Source: Pezicula radicicola (taxonomy: Eukaryota > Ascomycota > Leotiomycetes > Helotiales > Dermateaceae). Taken from it: a DNA stretch of 64,000 nt. The stretch lies in NCBI GenBank assembly GCA_003008705.1, contig PDUO01000109.1, forward strand, positions 18,360 through 82,359. Reading direction: 5' to 3'. This document shows, piece after piece, positions 1 through 12,987 of this stretch (its first letter is position 1; each line of letters starts with the position of its first letter). The position numbers and the translations under genes are program-made. The notes under the pieces are model-generated. The model searched no databases. It was not told the origin of the DNA and was given only the letters and a program-made list of their open reading frames with translations.

Positions 1-1437
1 CTTTAAATCTATATTAGATTTTATTCTAGTCTCTTCTAAAATTAATTTAAATATAAGCTTAAGTATCTTTAGTTCTTTATCTAGTTCTTTTAAATTTCTA
101 GAGGTAAAGGAGTTAAAAGAACTAGTTAATCTTTTAAATAAGATTTAAACTATAAATATATTATTTAGTTTATATTCTAAGTCTTTTAAATAAAGACTAA
201 ATAATTATATAATACTAATATATTTATTTATATTAGAATAAGATCTATCTATAGTTAGCTTTTATAAGCTTATTAAAATATCTATCTACTAGTTCTATAC
301 TAGTTTTACTAAAGGTAATTTTAATAATCTTATAAAAATTACTAATATTTAGTTTATCTTTAAATCTTTTAGTTATTTCTATATTAGTTATAGATTATAA
401 AGTATCTAATACTTTAGTATTATTCCTTTTATAATTAAACTCTTTTTCTATATATTTTATAACTAGTTCCTTACTAAATAATTCTTCTTTAGAATTATAA
501 TATAAGTATTTATTAAGAGCTTTTTTAGAGTTATCTATATAAGGTATAAAGTTATCTATCTTAAGAAATAAATCTATATTTATTAACTACTATATTTAAT
601 TAGAGTAACTTAATAGTTTATCTTTAAAGGAAATTATAAAAGAAGTTATTTTATAATTAAATAAAATTACTTAGTAAATAAATAATAATATTTATAGTAA
701 TATACTATAGAAGGTTTAATATAATATAAAAACTAAATTTATAGTTTTATAAACTACTTTATTCTAGTTATTTAAAAAAGTTTATAAATTTAATTAAATT
801 TTAAATATAATTTAGTTCTAGTTTTAATACTAAGGTATATAATTTTACTTAGTTTATATAGATTATATATATATTATAGTACTATATAGACCTTATATTA
901 AGTCTCTAAAATAAAAAATTAAACTATATATATTAAACTTACTAAAATATAAACTCTCTATTATATATTAAGTCTACTAGTAGTTAAAAGATTAATTTTT
1001 ATATACTTTATTTAAAACTAGAACCTTAGATCCTAAATTATATTATATTATATAAGGGTTCTTATTTCTTTATACTAGAAATAACTTATATATATATATA
1101 GAATTTTTATTCTATAAGAATAACCTTATATATATTAAAATAAGAGGATTTAAATACTAATTAAATAGTAACCTTAATATAAGGATTTTATACTACTTAT
1201 AAAAGTAATAAATACTAGTCTTTTATAAGACTTAATAATTTATATTCTCTTTATCTCTAATAAAATAAAGAATCTCTATAAGAGGATTTATAACTATAGT
1301 TTAGTCTAATACTAGTATCTTTAGATTATTAAAGGTTTTCTCTAAGTAATCTACTAGTTTAAAGTATAGTTTCTTATACTTTTTACTAATAAGCTAAATA
1401 AAGTACTAATTTAGTTTTCCTTATAGTAAATATTATA

Positions 1438-2480
1438 TTTTATAATATAATTATATACTATAAATACCCTATAGCTATAGTAATCTTTAATAATTACTAA
1501 ACTCTTATAATTATATTTACTACTTTTATATATAACTCTAGTTATATTATTTATATAATCTTAGTTTCTATATTATATATTTCCTTATTAGGAATAGTAT
1601 ATATAAGATACTAAAATAACTAAATTAAATAAATAGAGAAGGATAAAATTAAACTAGTAATTTTCTAGTTATAAACTAGTTTCTAGTTTAGGAAGATTAA
1701 GTAGAAATAGTAAGGTCTAATTAAGTAGACTAAATAAGGTAATTTATATAAATTTACTATTAAGGTAATTTATATAACTATATACTTATAATATATATTT
1801 TATTTTATATAGTATTTTATTTTATATTATTTTATTTTATTAGTATTTTATAAATAAAGTAAAGCTTTTCTAACTTAATAGTATATATAACTTAGTCTAT
1901 ACTAAATATAGTAGTCTTTATAACTAGTCTTTTATATATAGATAGCCTCTCTTTCCTATTAGATAAATAACTTTAAATTAAAGTCTTTAGTTCTATATAT
2001 TATTATCCTCTATTAATTACTCTATTTAATACTCCTTCTACCCTATAATTATAGTATACTTTAGTCTATACCTACCCTATCTACTCTATCTATACTTATA
2101 GCTTATAACCTAATAATTAGTATAGAATCTAATTTAATAGTAATAAGTAAACTAGTATAATTACTTAGTATATAATATTATAAGATTAATTTAATTCTTT
2201 TAATATTAAATAAAAATAATAGTTTAATTATATAATATTTAGAACTAGTTAATTAGGTTTAATTAAGTTAATCTTATAAAGTAATCTATCTAAATATTAA
2301 ACTAACTTTAGAACTATTAACTTTAGTAGATTACTATTAATTATAACTAGTAACTATTATTAATTTTAAACTATTATTTTAATTCTCTACTTATACTCTA
2401 AGTTAGTACTAATCCCTTATATCTTTCTTTATTTTAGTTCTTTTAATTTATTCTATAACCTTTAATTTAATATAATATAA
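1438..2480 (+). repeat. Dispersed repeat R1, copy a
   Basis: A block of about 0.55-1 kb recurs at 23036-24290 (same strand), 29150-29880 (opposite strand) and 32870-33775 (same strand). Shared landmarks are a run ending in ctagttataaactagtttct, then ttattttatattattttatt, then tagatagcctctctttc. Differences between copies are mostly C/T and G/A. It may be the long terminal repeat or another conserved part of one retroelement family, but no primer-binding site or LTR ends could be fixed. Confidence 0.6.
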
Positions 2481-3329
2481 TAGAGTAGAAGGTTAAATAA
2501 GACTAGAATAAGGTTATTTTAAGATCTAAGATAAGTTATATATAAAGATAAAAAAAAATTATAAAATAATTTATTAAATTAATAGAGTTTATTTTATAAG
2601 AGAATAAGTATTTAATTACTTAATAGATTTCTTACTTTTATTATCTCTTCTTATTATAATAGTTTATATTAATAAGTTATATAAGAGTATTATAGGTTTT
2701 ATTCTTTATTATAATATTAATAAAGTTAATATTATTATTAATCTATTTAATCTTTATAATTTCTCTTCTTTTATATACTTATTATAAATATATAATATTA
2801 ATTATTAGTTATTTTTCTTATATAATACTAAGTTTAACTAAATAATTAATAATACTATAATAGATAATATTTTATTAATAGTAAATTTAATTATTATTAT
2901 AATATTAAAATTATAAGTTATCTTATATAGTTCTATAACTAAGATACTTTTTATAATTCTCTTATACTTAATTAAAGTTTAATAGAAAATATTAATAGTC
3001 TTTATAGTATTTACTAATATAAGTATATAATTAATTTAGAATAATAAATTCTTATTATTAGTAAATAGAGTATTTATAAAGTAATTAATTTAAAGGTATT
3101 TATATTAAATTTTATAAATTTTATAAATTAAATATTAATTTAAAACTCTTATATTAGTTTCTTTAAATTTAGTTATTTAAGTAATAAATAATAAATTAAA
3201 AGTAACTTTTAACTTATATATAAAAGTAATATATACTCTATAAACTTTCTAAGTTATATATTATTTAATAATATAGTTTACTAGAACCTTATAATTATTA
3301 GAACCTTATAAATTTTTTCCTTATCTTAT

Positions 3330-4380
3330 TATCTCTAACTTTAATATATATTTTCTTTATAATTATCTAATAGAATTCTAAACCTAAGAGTTTAAATTAT
3401 TTTAGTTATTAAAGCTATTTAATTATCTAAATAAATAACCTATAATAAAGCTATAAAACTATATAAAGTTTCTTATTCTATATTAATTAATTAAATAATT
3501 AATTAAACTACCCTTAGTAAATACTAGCTAGTAAATTATAAATTAACTATAATAGAAAAGGAGGTAATTATTTAATATATACTTAATTTAGATATAAGAG
3601 GATTTATACCCTAGTTATATAGTATTAAAGATATAATAAATTATATACTTAAATTATAAAAAGAATAATATATTAGAAAGAACTAGATATAATAATTTAT
3701 ATAATAATAACTAGAGTTAAAGATATATTTTAATTATATTTATAACTTTTAAAAAGCTCTTTATAAAGATTCTAAACTTATTAAAGTATAGTTTTAATAA
3801 AAAATATATAAGTAAAATATAAGATCTAGGATTATAATTTCTATAACTTTAATAAGACTAGTTTTATAATAAGTATTATTTATATTAAAATAGTTATTAT
3901 ATATATTAATTAATATAATAGAAATAAGACTATTTAACTAAATAATTAGAAATAAACTATAGTAATTATTTATATTAATAAAAAGAGTTTAAGTATCTCT
4001 TTATTTTTAGTAGTTTAAGAGAAAAATTATCTTATTAATTAATATACTAAGGATAATCTTTCTTTTAACTAGGGTATTAAATTAACTAGTAATAAATAAA
4101 CTAATAATAAGATAAGCTTAGAATAATTAGAATACTTTAATAAGTATACTTAAAGTTATATAAAAGGGTTATATTAAATATTAGTTCTAGATAAGTATAA
4201 AAGCTATAAATTAATAGTATTCTAAGAGTATTATAAAACTAATAATAATATTATTTTTTATTTATCTCTTTATTTATCTTATCTAATTTAATTATTTAAT
4301 ATTAAGTATTTTAATATTTTTAAATATATATATAAGTATAAAATTAAGACTTTATACTTATATTAATTATAAATAAATAA
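3330..4380 (+). repeat. Repeat R2, copy a (internal part of the same element)
   Basis: This segment is collinear with 30500-31650. Both contain the order aattctaaacctaag, ggaggtaattatttaatata and agataagaggatttatacc-like stretches. Since copies a and b of R1 lie upstream in the same orientation, R1 and R2 are probably parts of one larger element that is interrupted between about 24.6 and 30.5 kb in the second copy. Confidence 0.5.
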
Positions 4381-4499
4381 ATAATATAAATAATATACTT
4401 TAAAATATAATTATATAATATATTAAAATTAATATATTTATTAAATACTATCTTTAATAGAAGATTATTATTAATATTTAGATTATTATCTTTAATTAT

Positions 4500-5480
4500 A
4501 AATCTTAATATAATTTAATATAAATAGTTTATTAAATAACTTATTAAATTAATTCTAATTAATTATAAAAACTTATATTTAAGTAATTTTTATTTATTAA
4601 TTAAAATCCTAATATTTATTATTTTATTATAGAGTAAAAAAAGTAAAAGTATTATTTTTAAAGTATAATAATTTAATAACTTAAATACTAAATTATTAAT
4701 TATATAATCTCTAATACTAAATAATAACTAAGAGTTATACTTTTTAAATATCTTTAAAACTAATAAAATCTAGAATATTTAATTAATAAGATTAAATAAT
4801 AACTCTTTAAATTTAAACTTAACTAGAATATAAAAACTACTTTAAATAAAAATAATAAAATACTTTTAATTTAAAAGTACTTAGTTAAGATAATAATAAT
4901 ACTTTTAAGAATAATTATAAAAGAAGAGTTTTACTATTATAATATAATTATTAATATAATTACTACTTATTATTAATTTTAGAAAAGAAAAGTTATTATC
5001 TAATTATATAAAAGATAAGTTTAATATTATTAAAGAAGACTAACTTATAACTAATAATTACTAAGACTAAAAAGTAAATATTAAGTAATACTATATTATT
5101 AGTATTTATAGAGAAGAGAACTACTACTTATTTCCTTTACTTAGAGAAGTAAAGCTTATTATTTAAAAAGTATACTTATAAGTTTATTAATATTAGAGAC
5201 TTAATAAAGTACTTTAAGTAAAAGTATCTAGCTTATATTAAAGAAGAGAATTAGCTTAAGTATAAGGTTTATTAAATAGAGCTATAATATAAGTAGTATC
5301 TCTAGAATTATATAGAGAGTATTTATAGAATAGTTTCTTAACCTTTTAATACTCTATAAAAAGTATATAACTATCTAGTTAACTTTATTTTTATCTTTTT
5401 TTATTTTATTTTTATACTCTTATATATTATATAGATATTTCCTTTCTACTATCTTCTAGAATATATACTATAGATTAAAG
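4500..5480 (+). repeat. Repeat R3, copy a, abutting the gene island
   Basis: Read in reverse complement, this stretch aligns by eye with about 18040-19020. For example, the stretch around 5090-5180 mirrors that around 18350-18430. The left copy ends where normal composition begins at 5483. The right copy begins just inside the next AT block. The two therefore flank the 5.5-17.7 kb island as inverted copies. Confidence 0.55.
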
Positions 5481-5655
5481 GGAGATTCAATTGTATAAGT
5501 GAGATTAGGATCCTAGTTAAAGGATATAATAGAGTTCTCCGCTGAGACTTAGGCTTTATAACTTATCGCTTCAGTGAAATGTGTTAGAAAATTCTGGCAA
5601 ATACTTCTTCAAAATTCAAAGGACGATAGCCAGTTCCGCTCCGGGTGGTATAGCT

Positions 5656-6135
5656 ATGAGCGAAATTGGTATCCTGCTTTTCAAACTTTATCGAATAATA
5701 AGCACCTCGGCTAGAACAGCTTTTCACCCGTTATGTTTCCAGATTCCCATCCATGGATACTTGTCACTAAAAACCATTGAATCGAAAGTCGTGTACTGTC
5801 TTATATTTTCTCAAAAATTGTTACTGGAGCCTAGTAGAACATCGCAGAAACAAATTATTGCCAAGATCGTCTCTAGCAGCAGTGACATGAGAGACTCAGA
5901 ACGGTCGCTTATACAAAACTGGGCTATGAGCAGACCGGTCAGGAATTCGCGATTTTCGTCCAAAGACGACGAACTTCTACTGCAACTAAAAGGAGAGGAG
6001 GGTTTATCGTGGGATGAGATTTCAGACCGCTTTCCGGAGAGGAGCAAGGGGTCATTGCAGGTACATTACAGTACCAAGTTGAAGCCTCGCTCAGCGACGC
6101 CCAAGAAGACAAAGAAACGCCGGAGGTCTGGGTGA
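5656..6135 (+). pseudogene. Myb/SANT-like DNA-binding domain fragment
   Basis: From the ATG at 5656 the frame is open for about 159 codons to TGA 6133-6135. The last 60 residues carry a Myb/SANT-like helix-turn-helix pattern common in fungi: an FSSKDDELLLQLK helix, then GLSWDEISDRFPERSKGSLQ, then HYSTKLKPR, followed by a very basic KKTKKRRR tail that could be a nuclear signal. Upstream residues look unstructured and may not be coding. A shorter start at 5887 would give just the domain. The frame begins less than 200 bp from degraded repeat, so this is probably the remnant of a longer gene whose 5' part was lost. Similar domains occur in many fungal regulators and in proteins near transposons, so no specific role is assigned. 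Confidence 0.45.
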
Positions 6136-7269
6136 GTTGGAAGGCCATGTCTGCGCAGGGTTAAGCATCCGCAATATCGTCAGTAGGAACAGCGTTGAGG
6201 GCGTTGTACACTGTCGCAAAGTGTAGAGGTTGTTGAAACCCGTTGGACGCTGATAAGCGATTTCAATCGATGCACAGCTAGCATTAATTCTTTGAGTTCT
6301 CTCTGCCAGCCATCTGAGTCGCTACGGTCTCCAGTCATGTATGAAATCTCTTGATCAAAATCTGAAACATAAAAGGTGTTCTAATTCTACCAATTTGCTA
6401 TTCAATCATATATGAAACTCTCTGAAGGATTTTGAAACAAAACGGCGTTTAGAATTTTGCCAAATTCAACCTATCCGTCAATCGTTTTTGCACCAGTCTC
6501 GACCATATCCTTACCGAACGTAGTTACAACGTACTCCTAGACGATTCACAACAACAGGAAATCCTTGAGTCATATATATACAATCTTGCTGTACTTTTCG
6601 TTCGGAATCGCGCTAACGGAATCCTCGGTATTTATTTAGCTCATGCTTACTTTGCTATCCCTGAGAACACCGCTATACTCGGTATTAACTACAATTTGTG
6701 GACTGGGAAGATTGGTTGGGTATGTTTATTCTCCTAGCACCGATGACGACATGGTGAAGAGTGAAGTTTGGATAGTATATTCGAATAGATCAACTTTCGA
6801 ACCTTAAGGCTGATATTGGGATGCCACAGCCTCCGGCGGCTCCTCAGAAATTGGGCGTAAAGTAACGGGATAGGGTTCCTCCTGAGCGTCTAATACTGGC
6901 CCAACTATTGACTCCTTTGAATTGCGGCGAAAGCGACGGGAGGTATTTGGAACATCAAGCTCTGCCTTGTCTGCATCACGTTTATTAATTTGCTCTATGC
7001 CACTATCATTACATCGAGCAGAGAAGCCACTATCCTTACACTCGACAACAACGTATGCAAAATGGACCTTAAGACCCTCGAACGAGACGTTGTTTAAAAG
7101 CTTTAATATAATCTTAAGAAGAAAAGGGCCAGCAAAAGAATATTGGATTATTATTATCTATCTCGAATACTAGACAACATAATACTGGATTTTTCCACAG
7201 TCGATCAATAAGTGAAATGCCTATAAAGGAAATCTTAGCACTGATAGACGTGCCAGCGTGGTTATAATA
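6136..7269. other. Non-coding or unreadable stretch
   Basis: Composition is normal but no convincing gene is visible. About 6360-6470 holds a diverged tandem duplication: a unit of roughly 70 bp containing gaaac-aaa-ggcgtt and ttctaccaaatt-like elements appears twice. Short frames at 6900-7170 have no recognisable family. Confidence 0.4.
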
Positions 7270-9020
7270 TTAATTGCGTACACCAAAAAACTTCAAAAGT
7301 GCTATAATCTCTAGGTGGCCACCCCTAGCAGCTGCTTGCAACGCCGTCCGTCCCCCAGATCCATCAGCAGCAGCAGCATTGACATCAGCCTTGGCATCGA
7401 GGAGTCTCTGAACGACCTCCAAGTGGCCGCGCCCAGCAGCACATGGAAGTCCATACGATAACTCTTCCTTGTTACTAACTAAGCTAATCAAGGTGTTTAG
7501 ATAATTCAAGCGGCCAAGTGTTGCGTAGCGGCAGATCAAGCGAATTCCTTCGGTAGAACTTAGTCTGGAAATGGATACAACTTGTAGATATACAGCAAAA
7601 TGGTCGTGCTTGTCAAGCCATTCGTAAACGACAGGGGTTCGGTCCTGGAACTGTGCCGGTGACCATGGAGTTCTCGCCAGACCGTGCGAGCCGCGTACCA
7701 TTTGCTTCCAGAGATCCCAAGTTCTAGATTTTCCCGCCTCAAAGTTGCGGGTGTGAGATAGCCAGTAGTCTAAAGCGTACTCGAGGAAAGGGTGTCCTAG
7801 CTGTAGCGTAGCCGTCGAGTCTTCGAGACTATCCTTGATCATTACTATGCTCTCTTTATTCTTTGTGGAATTTTGCTGGTTCTGGGTTTTTGGCCTCTGC
7901 ATCATACCCATCATGCGCGTCGTGACTCATTTACGTTCCAAAGCTTTCTCAATAATGTAGTCCGGAAGCTGAGTTGGCAGCGCTGCAGGGTTTCGGATCA
8001 AATCGGTCTTGAAATCGTTCGAATTGAGGTAGGTTACACATATCTCGCCAACGAAGTAATCTGCTTCGTCCAACTTGATGTGAAAACTCTGTAGGCTCGA
8101 ATCTGATTGTTGCTCCAGGAAATGCTGTAGGACGCTACGATGAGCAAATTGAACAATTTATAGTTCCTCGTCTAGCTGGACTAGATTCTCACACCAGGCA
8201 GTGATGCGCTCCATGCCATTAGGCCTCTTTCCTGTGATGGAATAGGGTTTGCCAAGCTCATATAAGAGGGCTTCCCTTAGCTCATCAAGTTTGAGCGCTC
8301 GTTTGGTTGCTGCAGCCCATTGGAAAATGTGGCTGGCAATTTTGGCAGAGCCACGCTTCACGATCCGTTTCATAGCGCGGTCGAAAGTTTCTCCCAAGCT
8401 CTTAGGGAGGGTTCTAAGCACTTCTCGAACCTCATCGTCGCAAGTGCACTCGCATATCTCCGTAATTTGGTAGTCGACCCAGAGAAACCTGCCAAACTTA
8501 GCAAACCTATTCGATTTTCAGAAAGTGAGCACACACATGCCATGCGCACCGTCAATCAACACTTCAATAATTTCCTAAGCTAAAGCAGGGTCCTCTAAAA
8601 TGAGCTGTTCTTGTGGACTGAGTTGTTCCCCCTGCTTGAGAGCTATGGTCTCTCGTGTGTATGCCTCAATATCGGCCTGGACTTTACCACAGTCTGCAGA
8701 CTTCTTTTCAAAGGCTGGGAGCCACCATCGGATATCCATTACTACGCTGCTTCGGCCGACAAGGAAAAGCTTCGCTTTAGAACCGGGAAGTGATATGATA
8801 GGTGAGAGATTTCGAAGTAGGGCGTTGCGCTACTCCTTTTCGAATTCATCCAATGCATTGATGACGATATATAGCCTAGAAAACCTGCTGATACAGTATT
8901 GGAGTAAAGTCTCAATTGTATCCATGTCTGCGTCAGAGTTCTCAAGTCTGCTTAGTTGTCTCTCAACTTCCCCAGTTACGTCGTCGGACTTGAGGCATTG
9001 ACGGATGATAGATCTTAGTA

Positions 9021-9052
9021 CTCGATTTCCCGGGCACGTACACGCTCCCACC
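9021..9052 (+). repeat. Left terminal inverted repeat of the transposon
   Basis: About 32 bp are repeated in reverse complement at 11597-11628. The two differ at only about three positions (acgtA/Gcacgc, gcT/Cccc, cacC/Tag), all transitions. The ends kept normal composition while the interior did not. Confidence 0.85.
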
Positions 9053-11596
9053 AGTTGTACGCCTGATTTTTATTAGAATTAATTCTCCCCACCTAAATAA
9101 AATCGAAATAACTCTACTATTTCTACTCTAAATATAGCTAAAATTATTAATTATATCTATTAATATATAAAGTTTATAATACTCTAAAAGATAATTAATT
9201 TATAAGCTTTAGGGTATCTAAATAACTTCTCTAATATATATCCCTCTTTAACTAATAATAATACCCTCCTCTTATAAAATAAATTAGTATTACTAGTAAT
9301 ATACTTAGAATAACCTTAATTATAGGGGATAGAGTATTTATAAATTAGATAAGATAGAATTAACCTATAATTATAATAATTAGAGAGTCTAGGATAGTAC
9401 TAGATATAAATAAATTTTAATAAGAAAATAAAGATAATTTTTACTATTAAGATAAAGTTTAAATCTTTAAATAAGTTAATAATAATAATATATAAATTTA
9501 AATAAAAATATAAACTATAAAATAAAAGTTATATAAACTATATATAACTTTAAAATTAAACTCTAAATTACTTTAGAAGTTTAATAAGTTATCCTTAAAT
9601 ATTCCTTAATAGTAGTAGAGTTATTACTTTTAGTCTAGATTTAAAAACTATATTTACCTTTATAACTAGTTTCTACTAAGTTATAAAAACTTTTATCTAG
9701 TTCTTAGTTTATTTCTTCTCTTCTTTAACTTTTTATAAAGCTTACTTTTATACTTCTTTTATTATTTAATTAATAACTATAATTATAATCCTTTTAATTT
9801 TCTTTTACTTCTTTAATTACTCCTTTAATTTAATAGTAATATACTTCTCTTCTTCTTTTAATAATTACTTTTAAACTTTAAGTTTAAGTATAATTTAAAG
9901 TTCTTTCTTTTATAGAATCTTTTTATTTTTAGTTTTAATTTATTTTAATTTCTTAACTTACTCTTTATTTATCTTTTTCTTATTTTAAAACTCTCTAGTT
10001 TAATAAAGATACTTTAAAGTATATAACTTTATAAAGTTATTAAGAACTTCTTTAATAAGTCTAAGTTTTACTTTATATTTATTTATCTTATTCTTTTTAA
10101 AGGTTTTAATTAAAGTCTCTAATTAGTATTTTAAAATAATAAACTTTATAAAAAGTTCTTTATTTACTTTAAAGAGTTTTTTTATTTTTAAAATACTTAG
10201 ATTATTCTTATAAGACTTTTAAAACTTTTAAATTACTTTAATTAATTTTAATATTTTAAGTTTAAATATATTAAACTTAGATAATAGAGTAATAAACTTA
10301 TTTATAATAATATTAATAACTAGTTTTAAATTTAACTTTTATATCTTTATCTTTTTAAAAGTACTTTTAATATTCTTATATATAAAACTAGTATTCTAAG
10401 TAGATTTAAATAATAGTTAGAATAGTCTTTTAAATATTAGAATAAAGTTAAAACTATTAAAGAAGAAATTATTTAACTCTTTAGAATAGATTTAATTAAA
10501 TAAACTAAATAAACTAATATTAAAAGATTATAACCTATAGGTTAAATAAGATAATAATACTAGAATAAGGATTTTATTTTAATCTATCTAATTAAAAAAA
10601 ACTATATTAATATAATTTAAATATTTATTTATAATAAGAAGATATTTATCTTAGATCTTATTTTTTATATATAGATTAAAGACTATTTTTAACTATTTAA
10701 GTTTATATTTATTATTACTTTAACTATTATTTAAAACTTTAAAATAAGCTTATATATATCTATTAATTATCTTAATTTAATTATTATTTTAATTATTACT
10801 TTTACTCTTATATATTAAACTTAGTAGAAGAGTAGTATTATCTATATAGATATAAGTAAAAAGAGATATAAACTCTCTAAATCTATTCTAACTAGTTTAT
10901 TTAACCTTTCTAGATTCCTAAGTAGATTTTAATATTATTCTTTTTAAAGTTCTTAATATTCTTATTATAAAACTCTTCTTATTCTAATTATATATATTTT
11001 CTATTATTATATAGTAGATTTCTATAACTTAGATTAATTAAGTATTATTTAAATTAATAGAGTTTAACTAAGTCTTATATATAAATATAAAGTATTATAA
11101 AATAATTTATAAAAGTAAAAAAGAATAAAAAACTTAGTATATAATNTATTTAATATTATATAAATAACTACTTTTAATCTTATTATTATACCTTTTTATA
11201 AATTTACTAATCTAGTTTTTATTTATCTTCTCTCCTTTAATTTCTTTTATAAAATTATAAACTATTTTATTTATAAAAGAGATTCCTTTAGTAGTATATT
11301 TATTAATATAACTAATAAGAACCTTCTCCTAGATATCTATAAGGTTTTTCAATACTTTAGAGATATATTATTAATAGGAGGTAGTTACCCCTCTATAGTA
11401 ATAACTAAGTATTATATACTTAATTTACTAGTATCTTATTATTTTAATATAGCTCTAAGTATTAAGACCTTAAAGCTCTTTAATTACACCTTCGATTCGT
11501 TCCTCTTTAGTTAAATTTAGGTCTATATTGGTAGAGATAATTCGATTATAGTAAGGAAGAGAAGTAGGGGATATTAAAATTATAAAGTATGTAAGT

Positions 11597-11628
11597 AGTG
11601 GGGGCGTGCACGTGCCCGGGAAATCGAG
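11597..11628 (-). repeat. Right terminal inverted repeat of the transposon
   Basis: This is the reverse complement of 9021-9052 with about three transition differences. It is followed by the target TA at 11629-11630 and then the NACHT coding sequence. Confidence 0.85.
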
Positions 11629-12987
11629 TACAGTTGCGGCGCTAAGCGATATGGAGTCGTCAAAGCGGGGAAAGACGAAAGTGATAAGCTCGTCAGTTCT
11701 TGTTCTCTCGCGATAAAGGCATTCAATAACACTCGATCTAAAGTCCTCGTTAGCAAACGACCTACAGAAAGTAAAAGGAGTACTAGCGTAAGCACTGTCT
11801 TCCCGGAACCAACTAGGAGTAGATTAGCATTGCCTGAGTGCATGGCAGTAAACTTACGCTTCCCAGTCAAGATAAATACCGAGGGCGTTTCACTATACTT
11901 CCACTTGGCAAATTCCGGAGTTGAACACAACCACGTGGCCGTGTTGATCTGCCGCTTTTTGCGAGTCTGACGAAAGTTCTTTTGATATGCGTACGTTGAC
12001 AAAAAGTCCAGGAGTTTCATCTTTTTTTCCTTTGTCCCTGTTAATGTAAGATCGATAAAACAATCGTGAAACTTACTTAAGAGCTCCTGCTCTCTTTGAA
12101 TTTGCCATTCCCTAACACGTTCAAGCTTTTTTTTGAGATAGGGACGCGAACATCGAGAATTGTTTTCTGTGCTTAGCTGCAAGCTTTCGTTCTTGCTCCT
12201 GAAGCTTTTGTTCTTTTCGATCAGATGTAGCTTTGGCCAGAGCAATAGCCTTCTTGACATCTTTGGCACAGCTGTGGATATTATCGACGTGGGAACCAAG
12301 TTTGCTGCGTAAATTGGTTGTCATTTTCCTTGCCCCTTCAATCTTTGGATTAGCCAAGCTCGCTATGATGGGTTGTGGTCACTTGCATGGCTGCCGTGTC
12401 AGCAGAATACTCTGCTTGCACAGTTGAACAATAGAGGCATGGAATATGCATATTGACTCCCGAAGTGCAAGCGACTTAGGAAAGAGAAGCTTATATTCAT
12501 CGAATTGGGGGAAATATTTATTGAGACTCATGAATAGGTCGGCAAGGGATTCGAAGTATGAGGTCATGTTTGCTGCAATCTGGAAATATTGTTAGCTTCA
12601 ACCCAAACACTGTTTCGCCTCTTCAAGTCTCGACGTATGACTGACAAGTACTGTAAGCTTTACACTGCCCCAGACAAGTGCTGCAATAGTAGGATTGGCC
12701 GAAATGAAAGTGTCAACAATCGCAGAGAATTGCTGGATTGACTGCAACATAGAATACGCCCGAGCGCCAATGCTTTTTCCTCGGCGTGCCGAATTCGATG
12801 CATCCAGCCTGGCAGTGAAGACAAGCGCAGCGGAAGCATCAGGGACGCCTTTAATTTGCTGCAGCCGCTTCCTCTCATCATCAGTAAGGACGCTTCCGAA
12901 CTCTGAGAGAGCAATTTCGAGCGACTTTGTCACGGATCCATTGGTGTTATTAGTGCAAGGTGTGCTACCAGAGGCGATCACAGACAT

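Larger units (their letters stand above)
1..5482. repeat. AT-rich, RIP-like repeat block
   Basis: This stretch is extremely AT-rich, has no open frame of useful length, and is saturated with TA, TAG and CTA. It looks like a transposable element degraded by RIP. Long segments recur elsewhere in the window: 860-2860 resembles 22700-24330, 3330-4380 resembles 30500-31650, and 4500-5480 matches 18040-19020 inverted. Composition switches sharply to normal at about 5483. The element class cannot be read because all coding signal is gone. It runs off the left edge of the window. Confidence 0.85.
9021..11628. mobile_element. Tc1/mariner-like DNA transposon, RIP-degraded, with TA target duplication
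   Basis: A 2608 bp AT-rich insertion is bounded by terminal inverted repeats beginning ctcgatttcccgggcacgt, each end flanked by TA (9019-9020 and 11629-11630). Removing it with one TA rejoins the host frame exactly: codons for A-A-T-V on the right side continue into L-R-S-I-I-R on the left side. A TA duplication with TIRs of about 30 bp is the mark of the IS630/Tc1/mariner superfamily, which includes the fungal Fot1/pogo-like elements. The interior has no open transposase frame and is extremely AT-rich, so it has been heavily mutated since insertion. There is one undetermined base at 11146. Confidence 0.88.
7270..12987 (-). pseudogene. NACHT-ankyrin STAND protein, split by a transposon
   Basis: This is a fungal NOD-like receptor of the NACHT-ankyrin type, a family linked to non-self recognition and regulated cell death. 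On the minus strand, the N-terminal region (12987-12121) has the family's FGSVLTDDERKRLQQIKGVP and IAALVWGSVKLTVLV segments. An NTPase P-loop, GSGKTVLT, follows near 11800. After the insertion come VLRSIIRQCL, the Walker B-like LYIVINALDEFEKE (about 8850), the post-NACHT segment LPKSLGETFDRAMKRIV, the PYSITGKRPNGMERITAWCE segment, and about two ankyrin repeats (RGHLEVVQRLLDAKADVNA, then TALQAAARGGHLEIIALLK) before the end at 7270. Damage includes a transposon at 9021-11628, frameshifts near 12130 (an A/T run) and near 11765, and in-frame stops at 12379, 8830, 8580, 8518, 8158 and 7927. The stop at 12598 may instead lie in an intron. Confidence 0.88.
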
